Positions 45,005 to 54,672 of a stretch of DNA of 64,000 nucleotides are shown one piece after another (position 1 is the first letter of the stretch; each line of letters opens with the position of its first letter). The notes under the pieces were generated by a model that was not told where the DNA came from, ran no database searches, and worked only from the letters and a program-made list of their open reading frames with translations. The position numbers were made by a program, and so were the translations under genes. The stretch is taken from assembly GCA_947493005.1 (NCBI GenBank), contig CANLOY010000002.1, positions 587,810 to 651,809 of the forward strand. Direction: 5' to 3'. Source of the stretch: an uncultured Roseivirga sp. (lineage in GTDB: Bacteria > Bacteroidota > Bacteroidia > Cytophagales > Cyclobacteriaceae).

Positions 45005-45973
45005 TTATTTTTTCACCACTGCTCTTCCAGAGCCTGTGGATATTTTAATCTCGATTGCTTTATTACCAACCTTAGCTTCTTTTATGTAACCTCTTCTACG
45101 GCCTCTCCTGCTACTTCCATTTCGATCATCATCATACTCCTCATCGAAACTAAATGGGGCTCTGATATCACTTTTATCACTTGCACGCATATAGAATTCC
45201 CCGGCAATATTCTGACCATTAAAATCCAAAATGGCATTACCAGATCCTGTACTAAGTGATACATCAAAATCTAATGCCCCTGCCAAAGAAAGTTCTGCTG
45301 ACCCAGAACCCGTGCTAAATCTAGAGGCCCCTGTGATGACAGCATCTTCAATATCTATATTACCACTACCTGTACTCATTCTAAATGCTCCTTCAGCTCC
45401 TTTTCCTCTTATATTACCACTTCCTGTGCTCAGATTAGCATCACCTTTAATGCTGCCCAAACGAATAGAGCCAGACCCCGTGCTCCCTCTTACTTCTCCG
45501 TTTACTTTATCAAGAGTAATATTTCCTGAGCCTGTATTTACTCGAATGTCTCCCGTAACATCTTCAATTTCTATGTTCCCAGAACCAGTATTTGTTTTCA
45601 GTTCAATGTTGACACCCAAAACCTCAATGTTTCCTGAACCTGTTTTGAAATCCATAAAAACATCATTTGGTACTTCAAGAGTCCACTCTGAGTATCCTCT
45701 TGTCCATCGGCTTCTTTTAAAATCTTCTTTTATACTTAACCTGTCACCACTTTGCTCAAATATTGGCTCATATACATCATCGTCATAAGTGTATACTAAT
45801 TTCACTTTTACTTCATTGGAATTACTTCTTTTAATAGTTCCATTACCTGAAGCTGTAGTTAGTCGAATATTTTTAATGCCGCTGTACGATTTATTAATTG
45901 TTTCCTGAGTAAACGCTAGTGTGGTTAACAAAAGAAATGAAAGGGTTAGTAGTGTTGTCCTGAATTTTTTCAT
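45005..45973 (-). CDS. DUF4097/DUF2807-type exported beta-repeat protein
   Basis: A 322-residue protein with signal peptide (MKKFRTTLLTLSFLLLTTLA...FTQ). From about residue 80 it is a right-handed-looking repeat. Units of about 18-19 residues recur with the tag (S/N)TGSGN(I/A), at least ten times, as in head-domain adhesin-like proteins. The C-terminal tail has a basic SRRGRRRGY segment. It probably forms a surface or periplasmic beta-solenoid; a structural or adhesin role is inferred. It lies 88 bp upstream of the ABC permease start on the same strand. Confidence 0.85.
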   Translation of the reverse strand: MKKFRTTLLTLSFLLLTTLAFTQETINKSYSGIKNIRLTTASGNGTIKRSNSNEVKVKLVYTYDDDVYEPIFEQSGDRLSIKEDFKRSRWTRGYSEWTLEVPNDVFMDFKTGSGNIEVLGVNIELKTNTGSGNIEIEDVTGDIRVNTGSGNITLDKVNGEVRGSTGSGSIRLGSIKGDANLSTGSGNIRGKGAEGAFRMSTGSGNIDIEDAVITGASRFSTGSGSAELSLAGALDFDVSLSTGSGNAILDFNGQNIAGEFYMRASDKSDIRAPFSFDEEYDDDRNGSSRRGRRRGYIKEAKVGNKAIEIKISTGSGRAVVKK

Positions 45974-46109
45974 GATTGATGTTTAGCTTTTTCTTATAGA
46001 CATTCCGATTTGCTAAGGGATGCATTGAGACACAAAAGAAATCTTTACATTAATAAGCTATTGGGAAAATGAAGTAATAGTCTTAAGTTATTTAAACTAT
46101 AATCCTAGT

Positions 46110-46625
46110 ATGAAACCATCACCTGAATTTGTAATATCACAACTGAAGTCTAATACAAGTATATTCAAAGCACTCCTTTCCAACATTCCTGAAGAACAGG
46201 AAATATGGAATCCATCGGCCGACAAGTGGTCTCTTCTGGAGATAATTTGTCACCTTGTTGATGAAGAAATACTTGACTTCAGAACGCGAGTTGAAACCGC
46301 TCTTTACCCAGAACAAAAGGAGTTTATACCTATCGATCCCGTTGGATGGGTTCAATCTCATCAGTATATGCAACAGCGTTTTGAAGTAAAGCTAAAACAA
46401 TGGATTGAAGAAAGATCCAGATCTGTTGAGTGGCTTATCTCGCTGAAATCACCTAACTGGAATAACTACCTCAATCACCCAGAGCTTGGTCAACTAAGTG
46501 CAGGTCAGTTTTTAGCCAATTGGTTAGCACATGACCACATTCACATTCGACAAATCAATAGAACAAAAAGAGCCTACTTGGAGCACATTTCCGATCAGGA
46601 CTTGAGTTATGCGGGCAAATGGTAA
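46110..46625 (+). CDS. DinB-family protein
   Basis: A 171-residue four-helix-bundle protein of the DinB/YfiT type. The usual three metal-binding His are visible: in LLEIICHLVDEE (about 48) and in LAHDHIHIRQI near 143-147. PSADKWSLLEI is a typical motif. Family members are metal-dependent hydrolases or thiol transferases (bacillithiol-linked in Firmicutes); the role here is unknown. It is convergent with the M28 gene, 2 bp away. Confidence 0.9.
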   Translation: MKPSPEFVISQLKSNTSIFKALLSNIPEEQEIWNPSADKWSLLEIICHLVDEEILDFRTRVETALYPEQKEFIPIDPVGWVQSHQYMQQRFEVKLKQWIEERSRSVEWLISLKSPNWNNYLNHPELGQLSAGQFLANWLAHDHIHIRQINRTKRAYLEHISDQDLSYAGKW

Positions 46626-46627
46626 GA

Positions 46628-48352
46628 TTAGTTGGAATTCAACTGTCTCATTAAAAGCCCCATAAATCCATCTAAAGCATACTTGGTATCTTCAAGGTTC
46701 TTTTCAAAAGCATCTCCTTTTGGTTCGATATCCATTACCGTGTCAAATACATTTCTATAATATTCAGCCCAGGTGTTCAGTATGTCCACCTCCTTTTCTC
46801 TTTCACCGCCATCGGCAATAGCGTCATTGCTCAGCCTTAGCTCAGCTTGTAATCTGAGTGTTGCCCTTGTTGAAGCTTCTAGCAATACCATGTTGGCTAA
46901 TAAAGGCTTATTTTCTGTTAACATTAGTGCAATCATCAAAGCACCTGTACCAACATTGTGTAATGTTTCTTTTGATACCTTATCCAACCTATCCTGATCG
47001 GTATGATAAAACTGGTCGGTAAAGTGCCAGAGCAGAACTCCAGGGATATCACCATCTAAAAATGGCACATGATCACTTCCTCCTTCAAAAGGGTTGAAGT
47101 TCACCTTCCAATTCTTCTTTTCACCAATACTCTTGAAAACGCCAATAGTCAGATCGTTAAAGTAATGTGGCTTCAAATGAGTCTTAGTGAGTGGCCTTCC
47201 ACCCCATTCCGTGTGTTTCTCTACTCCTCGAATCCAAATTGCTCCCGGGTCTGGCATTTTTTCTATTAGAAAAGAACCACCTGTTTTATCTGTATCTTCT
47301 CCCACCATATCGAGACTCATCCCCCACTTAATATCTTTTGCTCTTTCAAGGTTCTCTTTGATGAACCTTCTGGTAGAAGTAATCTCGTCACCGAACAAAT
47401 AGGTAATAGTTCTTTCCGGATCAATCTTCCCTTGCTGTAATAATCGTGCACTTGTTGAGGCAACTTCAGCCAATACACCAACGCCACTGGCATTATCATT
47501 AGCTCCGGGTTCTTGAACATGGGCACTAAAAACAAAACGTTCTTTAGGTAATTTGCTTCCCCTTAGTTCAGCTACTAAAGTTAACTCTTCGGACATATAT
47601 ACCTTTGTTTCAAGCTTCAACTTCACCTTGTTATCACCCTGCTCCAAAGCTTCCTTCAGTTTTTCTTTGGCCTGATAAGACAGTAGCAAACCAAAAGATT
47701 TATTGACACTATCTCTTGGAATGGCACTAAACTGAATCGAGTTTACATTCTCCTCTGGCTTAGTATAAGTTGGTAAATTATATGCTATAACCCCTACGGC
47801 ACCATATTTTTCAACAACTGTTCTGTAGAGAGAGCCTACTGGTCTTTCGGCAAAGGCAATTTTTCCTTTTATACTTTCATCTAATTTCAATGATCGGCCT
47901 TTTCCTATATACACTACTTCAAATTCCTGCTCTCCATCTGTAGAGTAAGAGTTCATGGCTATCATATTTCTGTTAGAAGTAAAATTCAAAAGCTCTTTTC
48001 CAGAACTTAATGAAAGCGAACCCGAAACGGGTTCCCATGTAGTATATCTAAGTGGCCTTTTTTCTATTCGATAAACCAATCGATCACTCTCAGAAGCTTC
48101 ACTTTCCAGAACAAACCCTGAAGCTTTTAGCTTTTCGGCAACATGATAGATACTTTGATTAAACCCATCATTTCCAACTGATCTCCAATATTGCTCCACA
48201 AAAGCAACCGTCTTGAATGCTTCTTCTTTATTGAAGTCAGCATCAATCATTTCATAATATGGATCTGTAAACCGATCTATCTGATATGCAAAAGTTGAAA
48301 AATTAGCTATACCTACTAATAGTGTCAGGGCAAAAACAATTCTCTTAATCAT
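46628..48352 (-). CDS. M28-family zinc peptidase with long C-terminal part
   Basis: A 574-residue exported peptidase with signal peptide (about 1-22). A PA-like insert occupies about 130-250. The M28 core keeps FSAHVQEPGANDNASG (His, Asp), FGDEITSTR (Glu), SLDMVGED (Asp), GGSDHVPF and FYHTDQDRLD (His). The last 110 or so residues are helical and not part of the core. A paralogue with a different C-terminal end lies at 15574. It probably degrades peptides in the periplasm. Confidence 0.9.
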   Translation of the reverse strand: MIKRIVFALTLLVGIANFSTFAYQIDRFTDPYYEMIDADFNKEEAFKTVAFVEQYWRSVGNDGFNQSIYHVAEKLKASGFVLESEASESDRLVYRIEKRPLRYTTWEPVSGSLSLSSGKELLNFTSNRNMIAMNSYSTDGEQEFEVVYIGKGRSLKLDESIKGKIAFAERPVGSLYRTVVEKYGAVGVIAYNLPTYTKPEENVNSIQFSAIPRDSVNKSFGLLLSYQAKEKLKEALEQGDNKVKLKLETKVYMSEELTLVAELRGSKLPKERFVFSAHVQEPGANDNASGVGVLAEVASTSARLLQQGKIDPERTITYLFGDEITSTRRFIKENLERAKDIKWGMSLDMVGEDTDKTGGSFLIEKMPDPGAIWIRGVEKHTEWGGRPLTKTHLKPHYFNDLTIGVFKSIGEKKNWKVNFNPFEGGSDHVPFLDGDIPGVLLWHFTDQFYHTDQDRLDKVSKETLHNVGTGALMIALMLTENKPLLANMVLLEASTRATLRLQAELRLSNDAIADGGEREKEVDILNTWAEYYRNVFDTVMDIEPKGDAFEKNLEDTKYALDGFMGLLMRQLNSN

Positions 48353-48709
48353 ACTACTTTGATTTCAGGTAAAAATAAACGGAAATGTAGTCTACTAAAC
48401 AGAATAAGGAGAAAATAATAGAATAGAAGATTCTGATCTGTGATGATGTGGTACATTATAACCCAGCGCATAAACGGTAAGGGCTAATCCCGTACGAATC
48501 AGCCCATCACCAAAACACATAGTACTAAACTAAACTTCTAACGTTTCATAATCAGAAATTCTTCTTTATAAAACGCGTAAGATTTACAATTGATATATGG
48601 TCTGAAAGGTATATGAATACCTCAGATCAAATAGATAAGTAAAAATAGATAGACACTGGCTTTATTCTATGCGCAAGCCGTAGACAATGAGTAGACCAAA
48701 CTGAAAAAC
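48353..48709. other. Gene-poor gap between peptidase and exonuclease
   Basis: No convincing gene is seen. On the minus strand a 41-codon frame (48395-48520) starts MCFGDGLIRTGLALTVYALG but has no family, so it is probably fortuitous. The segment 48481-48505 is an imperfect palindrome with GGGCT/AGCCC ends. No terminator or promoter is clear. Confidence 0.3.
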
Positions 48710-49294
48710 TCAAATATATCCCCAGTTTAATAACCTCCTATAAATTTCCAGACAAATCCATGCATCTGTGGCAGCATAGTTTATCTGCTTTTGACTTAAT
48801 GATTCCACTTCCCAGTTAGAGGTTTGAGCTGATTTGGAAATTCTAATATCCAACACCATGGCTGCCAGATTTCTTGCTCCTATATTTTCTGCCCCCAACT
48901 CTTCAAAGGTGCTGTTTAAATCAACGAAACCATCAGGTTTAAACCTTCTGAGTCTGTTCAAAAGATTAAAATCATCAGTCAGACCAATACCGACTTTTTC
49001 AATTGCGGATGTTTGAAGAAAGTCGTGTAATGCATCGCAAACTCCTATGTGATGTGTTCGCAATAAATAGACTTTTTTTTCTGTAGCTACCTGAACCAGA
49101 CTGATATTTCTTATCTGCCCTTTTTTAAAAGTTGGTTTGGCTTCAGTATCAAATCCCACTACTCTGGACTCATTGATTTCGGTCAACGCTTTTTCTGTAC
49201 TAATCAAATCTGATGCAATAACCACCTTCCCCTCGTAGCTCTTAAGGGGGCGTTCCATTACTTCATCTTTGGTAATTGACAGTGGAAACATCAT
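48710..49294 (-). CDS. RNase D-like 3'-5' exonuclease
   Basis: A 194-residue DEDDy-type exonuclease domain protein. The acidic DxE motif lies in GFDTEAKPTF (about 47-56) and a second Asp in GIGLTDDFNLLN (about 107). YAATDAWICLEIY gives the Tyr-Asp end (about 174-186). Only the exonuclease domain is present, without HRDC domains, so this is a short member of the family. The ATG overlaps the NhaC stop by 4 bp, so it is translationally coupled. Confidence 0.9.
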   Translation of the reverse strand: MMFPLSITKDEVMERPLKSYEGKVVIASDLISTEKALTEINESRVVGFDTEAKPTFKKGQIRNISLVQVATEKKVYLLRTHHIGVCDALHDFLQTSAIEKVGIGLTDDFNLLNRLRRFKPDGFVDLNSTFEELGAENIGARNLAAMVLDIRISKSAQTSNWEVESLSQKQINYAATDAWICLEIYRRLLNWGYI

Positions 49295-50754
49295 ACCGTC
49301 TCACTTTGTGTATCAGATGGCTTTAAAGTTCTGATCTTGATTTTCAGATAAGCAAAGACGATAGTCATTACAGGGCTAATGAGGTTAAAAAATGCATATG
49401 GTATATATGCTCCCGTGGCCACACCTAGAACTCCTGAATGATACGCTCCACATGTATTCCAGGGCACTAAAACAGAGGTAACCGTTCCAGAATCTTCCAA
49501 AGTTCTACTCAAGTTCTCAGGAGCAAGTCCTTTCTTTCGATAAATATCGGCATACATACGGCCAGGTACCACAATTGCCAAATACTGATCAGATGCAGTA
49601 CCATTGAAAAATATAGTAGTTCCTGCTGTTGCAGCTACCAATGAGCCTGTGGATTTTACTTTAGAAATTACAGCTTCTGCTATTCTTTTTAACAACCCAC
49701 TTGACTCCATTACGCCACCAAAAATCATGGCTGATATTATAAGCCATACCGTTTTCAACATTCCGTACATTCCTCCTGACTGCAGAAGTTCGTCAACAAT
49801 GCCGTTTCCAGTTACAATTGCTACATCTCCAAAAAAGGATTTCATTACTCCTACAAACATCATCTTAAAAGAGTTGCCTTCTATACTAGCAACACTTTTA
49901 ACGACTTCGGGTTGAAATATAAGTGCGAATACACCTCCTAAAAGTGCGCCAATAAGTATTGCAGGAATAGCAGGCACCTTCTTTACAATAAGAAACACTA
50001 CTGTTATAGGAACTAAGAACAACCATCCATTGATATTAAACTGCCCTTTAATAGCTGTTAAGATTGCACCTGTTTCTGTGACCTCACCTGATCCTCCATT
50101 GGTAAAGCCTAAAACCAGAAACAAAACAAGTGCTATAGATATAGATGGAATTGTTGTAATGGCCATATACCTTATATGCGTGAACAAATCTGTTCCCGCC
50201 ATTGCTGGTGCCAGATTCGTAGTATCAGAAAGTGGAGACATTTTATCTCCGAAATAAGCTCCCGAAAGTACGGCTCCGGCAATCATCCCATCATGAATAC
50301 CAAGTGCCTTTCCAATACCCATTAATGCAATCCCAACTGTTGCCGCAGTTGTCCATGAACTACCAGTAGCTATTGATACAATAGAACAAACAATACAGGC
50401 CGCAAAAAGGAAAATAGTGGGATTTAGTATCTGAAGCCCATAATAAATCATAGCAGGAACAACTCCGGACAAAAGCCATGTCCCCGCCAAAGACCCAATC
50501 AGAAGTAGTATAATAATGGAAGCCATTGCTGAACTGATCGTCTTGACAATTCCTTTCTCGATATCTTCCCATTTCATTCCCAATTGAAAAGCTACTAAAG
50601 CAGCTACTCCACCAGAGAGAATAAGAATAATTTGATTTGATCCATCTAATGCGCCATCTCCAAATACTAATACATTATAGAAAAGAGCAACAATCAGAAA
50701 AAGAATCGGAATAAAGGCTTGAAGCAGAGTAGGCTTCTTGTATTTATAGGACAT
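49291..50754 (-). CDS. Na+/H+ antiporter, NhaC family
   Basis: A 487-residue membrane transporter with about 12 hydrophobic segments. The NhaC signature includes FAACIVCSIVSIATGSSWTT and GAVLSGAYFGDKMSPLSDTT (about 180). NGTASDQYLAIVVPGRMY lies in the second half, and a C-terminal PWNTCGAYHSGVLGVAT is typical. It exchanges sodium for protons and controls pH or salt balance. Its stop overlaps the exonuclease start; the FAD oxidoreductase ends 47 bp upstream on the same strand. Confidence 0.94.
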   Translation of the reverse strand: MSYKYKKPTLLQAFIPILFLIVALFYNVLVFGDGALDGSNQIILILSGGVAALVAFQLGMKWEDIEKGIVKTISSAMASIIILLLIGSLAGTWLLSGVVPAMIYYGLQILNPTIFLFAACIVCSIVSIATGSSWTTAATVGIALMGIGKALGIHDGMIAGAVLSGAYFGDKMSPLSDTTNLAPAMAGTDLFTHIRYMAITTIPSISIALVLFLVLGFTNGGSGEVTETGAILTAIKGQFNINGWLFLVPITVVFLIVKKVPAIPAILIGALLGGVFALIFQPEVVKSVASIEGNSFKMMFVGVMKSFFGDVAIVTGNGIVDELLQSGGMYGMLKTVWLIISAMIFGGVMESSGLLKRIAEAVISKVKSTGSLVAATAGTTIFFNGTASDQYLAIVVPGRMYADIYRKKGLAPENLSRTLEDSGTVTSVLVPWNTCGAYHSGVLGVATGAYIPYAFFNLISPVMTIVFAYLKIKIRTLKPSDTQSETV

Positions 50755-50801
50755 ATAAGTTTACTGAATTGAATAGAAGCGAAATATAAGCAAATTTAGT
50801 A

Positions 50802-51917
50802 TTAGCAGAGCATCATCCGTGCCAGTTGTTCCCCAACCTTACTTCCCAAAGCGACCCCCATTCCTCCTAACCTTAGGCCGAGCACAACTCTGTCGGAATA
50901 GCTTTTAACAACAGGTTGTTTATTAGGTCCAAATGCCATAATACCAGCCCAAATATGATCTATTTCAAAGGAATGATCTGGTATTATAAACTGCTTTAAA
51001 TCACTCTCCAGCTTTTCCACAATAAAATCTTTCACTTGAAACTCAGTACTCTTCTCCCCTTCTAAATCAAGATTGCGTCCACCACCAAACAAAATTCTGT
51101 TCTGGTAATTTCGGAAATAATAATAGCCCTCATCATAATGAAATGTACCCTTTAGCTTAAGATCTTCGATAGGTTTGGTAATCAAGACTACTCCTCTACC
51201 AGGATCAAGTTTAAGTTCAGGTAAAAGATTCTTGCTGAAAGCATTTGTACAAATAGCCACTTTTCCAGCTAAAAACTGAATAGGTTTGTTTGTAAACACC
51301 AGAACTTCTTCAGCCTCTTCTTTAATGTCACTAACCTCTACGCCCGTCAGTATTTCAATATCGAGTCTTCTGGCTAGCGAAATCAGTGATTTCATCATTT
51401 TACCTGTATGAATCTGAGCTTCAAATGGGTTAAAAACCAAACCTCTAACCAATTTCCCAAGCCCCAGATTTTCAATCTCTTTGGAATGGTCAAAGTAAAC
51501 AGGCTTTTTAAACACTGGAAATAGCAATTCGTTTATCTCATCAAGGTGATTGAGTAAGTGCAATTCTTCTTCTTGCAATATTTCATAACCTCCATGGTTT
51601 TGATAATCCATATTGGCATCACCTAATCGTTTTCGAAGTAATTTCAGTCCCTCCCATCTTAACCTCACCAGATTAACAACTTCATCATCAGTCATTGTTT
51701 TTCGATCAGCCAAAATCTCCGATAAGCTCCCAAAGCATGCAAAACCTGCGTTTTTTGTACTAGCTCCAGTAGGAAAAATCCCTCTTTCCAATACTAATAC
51801 ACGTGCCTCCTCATTCTTCTCTTTAATACTGATGGCCGTGGAGAGCCCAACGATTCCTGCTCCTATAACAATGTGATCGTACTTCAGAAACTGATCCTTT
51901 TCCCAAAAACTAAGCAT
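50802..51917 (-). CDS. FAD-dependent oxidoreductase (DadA/glycine oxidase-like)
   Basis: A 371-residue FAD enzyme of the DAO family. The dinucleotide-binding motif VIGAGIVGLSTAISI lies at about 17-31, then VLVLERGIFPTGASTKNAGF. A second nucleotide region and the C-terminal HIWAGIMAFGPNKQPVVKSY and GLRLGGMGVALGSKV complete the fold. It oxidises an amine or an amino acid; the substrate is unknown. It is divergent from the DUF4442 gene. Confidence 0.9.
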   Translation of the reverse strand: MLSFWEKDQFLKYDHIVIGAGIVGLSTAISIKEKNEEARVLVLERGIFPTGASTKNAGFACFGSLSEILADRKTMTDDEVVNLVRLRWEGLKLLRKRLGDANMDYQNHGGYEILQEEELHLLNHLDEINELLFPVFKKPVYFDHSKEIENLGLGKLVRGLVFNPFEAQIHTGKMMKSLISLARRLDIEILTGVEVSDIKEEAEEVLVFTNKPIQFLAGKVAICTNAFSKNLLPELKLDPGRGVVLITKPIEDLKLKGTFHYDEGYYYFRNYQNRILFGGGRNLDLEGEKSTEFQVKDFIVEKLESDLKQFIIPDHSFEIDHIWAGIMAFGPNKQPVVKSYSDRVVLGLRLGGMGVALGSKVGEQLARMMLC

Positions 51918-51967
51918 TGGCTGATAATTCGATAAGAATCTCTAAATTAATTGAAATTCTAAATCTA

Positions 51968-52477
51968 ATGTTCAATCCAACTCAGCTGATAGAGCGCGCT
52001 AAAACTTCAAAAAAACATTTAGCACTTTTAAATTTTGGACTTGCAAGGATGATTCCTTTCAATAAACCTCACGGTTTTAAGATAATTGAATTGGGAGATG
52101 ATTTCGTTAAAGTTAAAATCCCTTACAAGCGTATCAACTTTAATCATATTAAAGGCATACATGCTTGTGCACTAGCCACAGCATCGGAATACTCAACAGG
52201 GTTAGTACTCTTAAATAAGTTAGACGCCAAGAGTTACCGGATCATAATGCAGAAAATGGAAATGCAATACCATTACCAGGCAAAGCTGGACACCATAGTG
52301 ACTTTTGAGTTAACTAATGAGTGGTTGACTTCAAATGTGACCAAGCCACTCGAAGAACAAGAAGCTGTAGTGATTAATTGTGAGGTTAAATCACATGATT
52401 TAGAGGGAAATCATCTCACCACCGGAAACATTTTCTGGCAAGTTAAACCATGGAACAAAGTAAAAACAAAAAAGTAA
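51968..52477 (+). CDS. DUF4442 (hotdog-like) protein
   Basis: A 169-residue soluble protein with the DUF4442 hotdog fold, related to acyl-CoA thioesterases. It has FNKPHGFKIIELGDDFVKVK, NFNHIKGIHACALATASEYS (the central helix) and a C-terminal HLTTGNIFWQVKPWNK strand. Start: the ATG at 51968 is preferred to a TTG at 51917 that would overlap the divergent FAD gene start. The substrate is unknown. It stands alone. Confidence 0.85.
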   Translation: MFNPTQLIERAKTSKKHLALLNFGLARMIPFNKPHGFKIIELGDDFVKVKIPYKRINFNHIKGIHACALATASEYSTGLVLLNKLDAKSYRIIMQKMEMQYHYQAKLDTIVTFELTNEWLTSNVTKPLEEQEAVVINCEVKSHDLEGNHLTTGNIFWQVKPWNKVKTKK

Positions 52478-52728
52478 TCACCTTTTGATAAGCTGGTTCT
52501 AAATCGTATCGTTTAAAGACCTAAAGCAATAGTTTTTCACAAACTTTATAAATACTTTTTTTTGCATTTTACATACATCTTTGACTGAAATCATCTCGAA
52601 AACACTTGAATAAATGCTGTATTCAAGCTTTTATAATAGCTATGAATTTGATTTTTCTCAGGTTCTTTTCTTATATTAGTAATGTCCTTCGGGGCTTTCG
52701 CTTTACCTAAACACTTGAATAATTAACG

Positions 52729-53367
52729 ATGTGGACTCTGAATAAAACAGAATTCCCTTGGCCTTTTAGATCTAAAAAAAGGAGACTGTACCGACAAAGT
52801 CGTACAGATTTTTACGAAGGGAAGAACGCCCTCTCATCACACAATACATTCATCTCAATTCTTAATAAAACTCACTTAGATGCTTTAAGCACCGAGAAGA
52901 AGATTCAATTCTATGGATTAACTTTTGGACAGTCTGTAAAAAGTACCGTCCAAAAACTTGGCAAACCTAACTATACTGATAAACGAAAATTGGTCTCCAA
53001 AAATCAAAAGACAATCTACTACCGTCTTTTGATCAAAGAAGTTAAATGTGTTCTTCAAATGCACTTTTACAAAGACCAATTCTTTTTCGGCAGGATGGAA
53101 ATCAGAGGTGGAAATTCCTCTATTAAGAAAGACATCGGTCAATTAGTTTGTAAAAAGTATGGTATTTCCCAAGAAGGCTGGACTGGATCCATTGTGGATA
53201 TAGAGAAGAACATAGTCACAATTAATGACAATTTTATTCCGAGCATGAGCTACATCACTGGCAATAAAAAATTGCTTGATGAAATTAGAAGAGAACTGAC
53301 TCGTTCAGAAAAACTTAAGGAATATAAACAGTCCGGACAAACTGAATTATTGCTGGACATGATATAA
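52729..53367 (+). CDS. Unrecognised 212-residue protein
   Basis: A soluble, basic protein without signal peptide or membrane segment. The middle (about 60-125) reads YGLTFGQSVKSTVQKLGKPN then VLQMHFYKDQFFFGRMEIRG; a short helical tail ends at TELLLDMI. No family is recognised. The 250-bp upstream region is AT-rich, and a terminator follows, so it is a monocistronic gene. Confidence 0.75.
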   Translation: MWTLNKTEFPWPFRSKKRRLYRQSRTDFYEGKNALSSHNTFISILNKTHLDALSTEKKIQFYGLTFGQSVKSTVQKLGKPNYTDKRKLVSKNQKTIYYRLLIKEVKCVLQMHFYKDQFFFGRMEIRGGNSSIKKDIGQLVCKKYGISQEGWTGSIVDIEKNIVTINDNFIPSMSYITGNKKLLDEIRRELTRSEKLKEYKQSGQTELLLDMI

Positions 53368-53398
53368 AAAGACCCTTACACCTAAACACTTCATATCA

Positions 53399-53431
53399 AA
53401 AAGCCGGACTTTTTAAGTCTTGGCTTTTTTT
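53399..53431 (+). terminator. Terminator after the 52.7-kb gene
   Basis: AAAGCC/GGCTTT with an inner ACTT/AAGT stem (about 53400-53427) forms a hairpin ending in a run of T up to 53431. It lies about 30 bp after the stop. Confidence 0.65.
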
Positions 53432-53493
53432 ATTGCCTCCCTTTTCCGCTTTAATTTCAACCGCTATATTTGGCTTTGGAGTCTTTTCCTAAA

Positions 53494-54672
53494 ATGATAC
53501 AAAAAAAACGAAGAAGTACAGTTTGTCATAATTGCGATTCGCCCTTAGATGAATCATACAACTTCTGTCCTAGATGTGGACAATCGAACTCAGATAACAA
53601 TGTTACTTTCACTACATTGATCAAAGAGTTTATCGACAACTATCTGGGTATAGACTCTAAAATGGCTCACAGTGCTCTCCCATTTCTAACCAAACCGGGC
53701 AATTTAACCAACAGGTTTCAAGAGGGTAAAATCAAGCACTTTATACACCCAATAAGGCTATATTTTGTAATGAGCCTTATTTATTTCTTCACCATAAGTT
53801 TCTTGTTATCCAGTTTTGATTTAAGATCCTTCGAGGGAGAAAGCAGTAGGTTCAGTGGCACTGTAGATTTGGAAGACTTAGTAAAGAAAGATAGGTGGAA
53901 ATCTCTGTCAGATAGTGTGAAACTCTCATTTGTACCGGATTCGCTGGTCAATAGGTATGATGATTTTTTAGACTTTAATGACTTCTATGCTAAAGTGGGG
54001 GAAGAATTCGGTGAAAATTTCTTAAAAGACACCGACCTTCGTGTAAGGAACGTAAACCTGCCGCAATCCTCTAAAGAGAACACTGTAGACAGGTATCACC
54101 GATTGGCCAGAGACAGAAGAATCTCAGATAAGGCTTTCATGGACTCATTGAGTGGAGGCGGAAACAACTTTAATATTGGAGGCGGTTTTCTTGACGAAAG
54201 CCAGGATGCCCATGTAGCGAAACAAGTAAGGAAAATATTTGAGAACGATCAGGGTTTTAAAGCCTTTGTGCTTGGAAACTTGCCTTTAATGATGTTTATA
54301 CTGATTCCTCTTTTTGCAGGGGTTCTTAAATTCATCTATGTAAGACGTAAACACCTTTATATCAAACACGTTGTGCACGCACTTCATGTGCACTCATTTG
54401 CATATTTCATGTATGCGCTGGCTCTACTGATTATTTTCAAAATAATTACACCGGGCAACTTTCCAAATATGAATATAGAGGCATGGAGAGGCATACTTTC
54501 AGGTGTATTCTTTATAGGAGTAAGTACTTATGTATACGCTTCTTTCCTCAAAGTTTATAAGCAAGGCTGGTTTAAGACCCTAATTAAATTCAATATTGTA
54601 GGGTTTACCTATTCCTTTTTTCTGTTGTTCTTCTTTATTATTGAAGTATCAATCAGCTTCTGGTACTACTAA
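53494..54672 (+). CDS. DUF3667 membrane protein with zinc ribbon
   Basis: A 392-residue protein from the ATG at 53494 (an in-frame TTG at 53470 was rejected). The N-terminal zinc ribbon CHNCDSPLDESYNFCPRCGQ (about 11-30) is followed by a conserved TLIKEFIDNYLGIDSK box. Membrane segments lie at about 90-110, 265-285, 305-330, 340-360 and 370-390, around a long polar insert. Members are common in Bacteroidota; the function is unknown. It is convergent with hemL, whose stop overlaps by 4 bp. Confidence 0.88.
   Translation: MIQKKRRSTVCHNCDSPLDESYNFCPRCGQSNSDNNVTFTTLIKEFIDNYLGIDSKMAHSALPFLTKPGNLTNRFQEGKIKHFIHPIRLYFVMSLIYFFTISFLLSSFDLRSFEGESSRFSGTVDLEDLVKKDRWKSLSDSVKLSFVPDSLVNRYDDFLDFNDFYAKVGEEFGENFLKDTDLRVRNVNLPQSSKENTVDRYHRLARDRRISDKAFMDSLSGGGNNFNIGGGFLDESQDAHVAKQVRKIFENDQGFKAFVLGNLPLMMFILIPLFAGVLKFIYVRRKHLYIKHVVHALHVHSFAYFMYALALLIIFKIITPGNFPNMNIEAWRGILSGVFFIGVSTYVYASFLKVYKQGWFKTLIKFNIVGFTYSFFLLFFFIIEVSISFWYY

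Noticed and set aside
45005-45973. CRISPR-like regular repeats
   Set aside because: The periodic repeat is in frame and encodes TGSGN units; there are no unique spacers and no cas genes.
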